From: G963674685 sp963674685
GTDB taxonomy: Bacteria; Lernaellota; Lernaellaia; JACKCT01
Assembly (NCBI GenBank): GCA_963674685.2
Contig: CAXXWT010000003.1
Coordinates: forward strand, 248,001 to 312,000
DNA: 64,000 nucleotides
Direction of reading: 5' to 3'
Part shown: in pieces, positions 61,820 to 64,000 of the stretch
How the letters are laid out: each line of letters starts with the position of its first letter
Numbering within the stretch: position 1 is the stretch's first letter
The notes under the pieces: model-generated
The model's database searches: none
What the model was told of the DNA's origin: nothing
The model's input: only the letters and a program-made list of their open reading frames with translations
Program-made: the position numbers and the translations under genes

Positions 61820-63437
61820 CCTTCTCCAGAACGTAGACCATGCCATGACCGCGCAGCCAGCCTAAATCGTAGCGAAGCTGCTTCTTGATCTTGAATTCAT
61901 CCTCCGGCGCGGGAGGATGAAATGTCACCTTCCAGCTCGGGCGCATATGAGGACATAACTCCCTGACCCAGGGGGCGACGTTCGCGTCCTTGTCCGGTTT
62001 CGGCAGCGCCTGGCATTTTTCAAAATTATTCCATCCCACCCAGGCGTAGCCGCCGTCGATTTGCGTGGAGGCGATGCCTTCCCCGACGAGGGCGTCGGCG
62101 GCGCGCCACTGCGCCTCGCAGCCGTTTCGGTATTGCTTTACACGGGCGATGTCCGTCGCCAGAAATGCCGCGATCAGGCATGCAAAAACGATAATCCGCC
62201 GGCGGGCGACCGCGGGGAGCATCAAAGACATGAGGATGACGGGGGGCATAAGCGCCAGAAAATACCGGTCCATAAAAAGCTTTATCGGCACAAGCAACGC
62301 AAGCTGGCTGACGAAAACCAACACGGCGGAAATGAAAACGGTCTTTTGATGCCCGGGCAGCTTGTCGGCTTTTAATTTAAGCGACCACAAAATCCAAAGG
62401 GGCAGGGCGACGAGAGTCCCGATATACAAATAATAGAAGAGGCCGATTTGCGGCATGGCGGGGGGCTCGGTGAGGACGCTGGAAATCATGGGCCATGGCT
62501 TGAAATGGAATATGGCGCGAAGGCAGATTATCCACGTCAATATCGCCGCCGCAATGGGGAGAAAATACATAAACCATGGCGTTTTTCGCCCTTTGTCGCG
62601 ACTTGGCAAATAATCGTACGAAGCAAGGATCAAAGGAAGCAAATAGAAGGTCAGAATCATGCACGCCATATCGACGCGAAACGTCCCTTCGCGCAGCCAG
62701 GTTTCCGGCGAAAACAAACGTTGCGTGAATTCGCCGAACTTTCTGTCCAGCGTTGCGCTGACGGGATGAATCAGCGGCTTCGAGAGTTTGAAAAGTATAA
62801 GGGACGCGAGAGTCGGCAGCCCGAGAATCACCCAGTGTTGCGTTGGCGTCTTTTGCCTGAAATCCTTTTGGAAAAGCATGGCGGCGATGATCGCGGGCGC
62901 GATAAGAACGCCGTGCATTTTGCCCCAGATGGAAAGGGCGGCGATGGCGGATGCGAAAATCAGAGCTTTTGATTTTCTGGTTTTAAAGTACAGCACGAAG
63001 CCGATCAAAGAAAGCAGTTCGAACAAAATGAAAACAGGATCGCTTTGAAACGTAAAAGCCGTCACGAACGTCGGCGGCGCGGCGAAGTAAACCAAAGAAG
63101 CGAAAACGGAAGTCCTGCCAGAAGCTCCCGAGTATTTCCCGAGAAAATATACGGCCAGCATGCACAGCCAGGTGATGAGGAGATTGAAGGCCACGGTCTG
63201 CGGGAAACCGAATCCGAATATCAAAACGAAGGGGGCGGAAAAAAGCAGGTGCAAAACGGCGGCGGCGCTGTTGAAGGAATCGAAGGCCGGGACGCCGGTT
63301 TTCAGAAAATGCCGCAGGGGCAGGGCGAAGTTCCAGGAATCGTCCAGCGGAACCGCCGGAAGGCGGCCGACCAGGCAGACGGCGCAGGCGAAAACAGCGC
63401 TGATGACGCCGATGAGGAAAATATCCGCCTTTTTCAT
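61800..63437 (-). CDS. GT-C-like polytopic glycosyltransferase
   Basis: 545 residues with about 11 helices. The first loop has the acidic motif VPLDDSWNFALPLRHFL, typical of dolichyl-phosphate-mannose/ArnT-type (GT-C) enzymes. A cytoplasmic/periplasmic C-terminal tail starts near 455 with GYAWVGWNNFEKCQ. Sugar-lipid-dependent transferase activity toward an envelope substrate is likely; donor and acceptor unknown. 3' end overlaps the convergent lipase gene by 20 bp, 5' end overlaps the radical SAM gene by 4 bp. Confidence 0.8.
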   Translation of the reverse strand: MKKADIFLIGVISAVFACAVCLVGRLPAVPLDDSWNFALPLRHFLKTGVPAFDSFNSAAAVLHLLFSAPFVLIFGFGFPQTVAFNLLITWLCMLAVYFLGKYSGASGRTSVFASLVYFAAPPTFVTAFTFQSDPVFILFELLSLIGFVLYFKTRKSKALIFASAIAALSIWGKMHGVLIAPAIIAAMLFQKDFRQKTPTQHWVILGLPTLASLILFKLSKPLIHPVSATLDRKFGEFTQRLFSPETWLREGTFRVDMACMILTFYLLPLILASYDYLPSRDKGRKTPWFMYFLPIAAAILTWIICLRAIFHFKPWPMISSVLTEPPAMPQIGLFYYLYIGTLVALPLWILWSLKLKADKLPGHQKTVFISAVLVFVSQLALLVPIKLFMDRYFLALMPPVILMSLMLPAVARRRIIVFACLIAAFLATDIARVKQYRNGCEAQWRAADALVGEGIASTQIDGGYAWVGWNNFEKCQALPKPDKDANVAPWVRELCPHMRPSWKVTFHPPAPEDEFKIKKQLRYDLGWLRGHGMVYVLEKVNPPKD

Positions 63438-64000
63438 TCTTCGACCCGCGATTGACGTAAAAGCTGATTCTCATCGAATACGCAATTGATCAGCAAATGG
63501 CAATTCGATTCGCAGCGGCGCATTTTTTCACGACATTTTGCGGCCGCGTCGGAAAACCAGATGTCTTTCAAATCGTCGTCCAGCACGTTGCCGATTTCCG
63601 GCAGTTGCGGGCACAACCTGACTTCGCCGTCCGGGCCGATGGTCAGGCCGTTTTCGCCGACCGTGCACTGCGCCAGGCAGAAGTTGTCCGGGTTTTTATA
63701 ATAAGCCCGCATGGCTTCGAACTGCTCCTGCCGGTTCAGGATCGGATATCCCATTTTTTTCAGTTGCGTCAGTTTGCCGATCACGCTGCCGACGTGGTCC
63801 ATGTCGTCGGGCCACAAGGGGTGATCGCGCCACCAGCCCGGCGCGGGAACCTGTCCGAAGGGCTGGGCCATGGCCTGAAAGAAGATGCCGTCGAAATGCG
63901 TGTCGCAGACGTGTTTCGTGAATTCGACGATCTGGTGCAGGTTGTCTTTCATGATCACGCACGTGACCCGGGGTTTGACGATTCCCAGGCCGCCCAGGCG
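63434..64000 (-). CDS. Radical SAM protein, SPASM C-terminal part (N-terminus beyond window)
   Basis: The frame is open through base 64000, so only the last 188 residues are visible; a GTG at 63958 is an internal codon, since RLGGLGIVKPRVTCVIMK continues upstream. The end has CLAQCTVGENGLTIGPDGEVRLCP, IGNVLDDDLKDIWFSDAAAK and CESNCHLLINC, matching SPASM auxiliary-cluster proteins. The CxxxCxxC core motif must lie outside the window. Co-transcribed with the GT-C protein, as the overlap of 4 bp suggests. Confidence 0.85.
   Translation of the reverse strand, partial: RLGGLGIVKPRVTCVIMKDNLHQIVEFTKHVCDTHFDGIFFQAMAQPFGQVPAPGWWRDHPLWPDDMDHVGSVIGKLTQLKKMGYPILNRQEQFEAMRAYYKNPDNFCLAQCTVGENGLTIGPDGEVRLCPQLPEIGNVLDDDLKDIWFSDAAAKCREKMRRCESNCHLLINCVFDENQLLRQSRVEE

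Overview
The window is a gene-dense stretch (about 45 protein genes, no rRNA, tRNA or CRISPR seen) from a Gram-negative bacterium. Lipoprotein signal peptides, a heptosyltransferase-like (GT9) domain and a periplasmic zinc-binding protein point to an outer membrane. An ORP-type Fe-S/Mo-Cu gene set and four radical SAM enzymes suggest an anaerobic or microaerophilic life. Several lipoproteins carry long Asp/Asn runs straight after the lipobox, a habit I associate with delta-proteobacterial-like and some candidate-phylum genomes; no marker gene here fixes the taxon.

Layout. 1-4202 (minus): a cluster like the 'orange protein' (ORP) operon, with a DUF134 regulator fused to a Gly-rich tail, a DUF5320-like protein, two MinD-type ATPases with ferredoxin domains, a NifX-like protein and Mrp. 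4303-6782 (plus): Rrf2 regulator-cysK-cysE, with a clear promoter and inverted-repeat operator. 6935-23630: envelope genes (SGNH hydrolase, formylglycine-enzyme-like lipoprotein, transglutaminase-like protein, EamA transporter, TldD/PmbA pair, beta-helix lipoprotein, DUF3999/DUF2339 pair). The DUF2339 gene holds a cluster of exact DnaA-box 9-mers. 23755-27357 (minus): a ThDP enzyme and a sugar-acid-type dehydratase.

27461-41278: two convergent glycan-type operons, three genes on plus and five overlapping genes on minus. They encode radical SAM enzymes, glycosyltransferase fusions and a GDSL-like protein. Four of the eight proteins end in the same small Rossmann-like module with an AGxHTxR motif and a distal SSDAxE motif, and a fifth has a decayed copy. 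I consider this the most novel feature here. 41279-41909 and 45092-45353 hold copies of a dispersed repeat. 41910-45091: an ADP-forming acyl-CoA synthetase and a D-cysteine desulfhydrase/ACC deaminase relative, overlapping tail to tail. 45354-50496: alpha/beta hydrolase, then a phosphoesterase/TlpA/small membrane protein/TPR lipoprotein operon.

50535-61819: three paralogous large lipoproteins resembling VolA-type surface lipases, interleaved with a zinc-uptake operon (RHH regulator, znuA, znuC, znuB), a tiny lipoprotein with two CxxCH motifs, and a TMTC-like membrane protein. 61800-64000 (minus): a GT-C-like membrane protein and a radical SAM/SPASM protein cut by the window end. Operons are tightly packed: 4-8 bp start/stop overlaps are common, and three convergent pairs overlap at their 3' ends.
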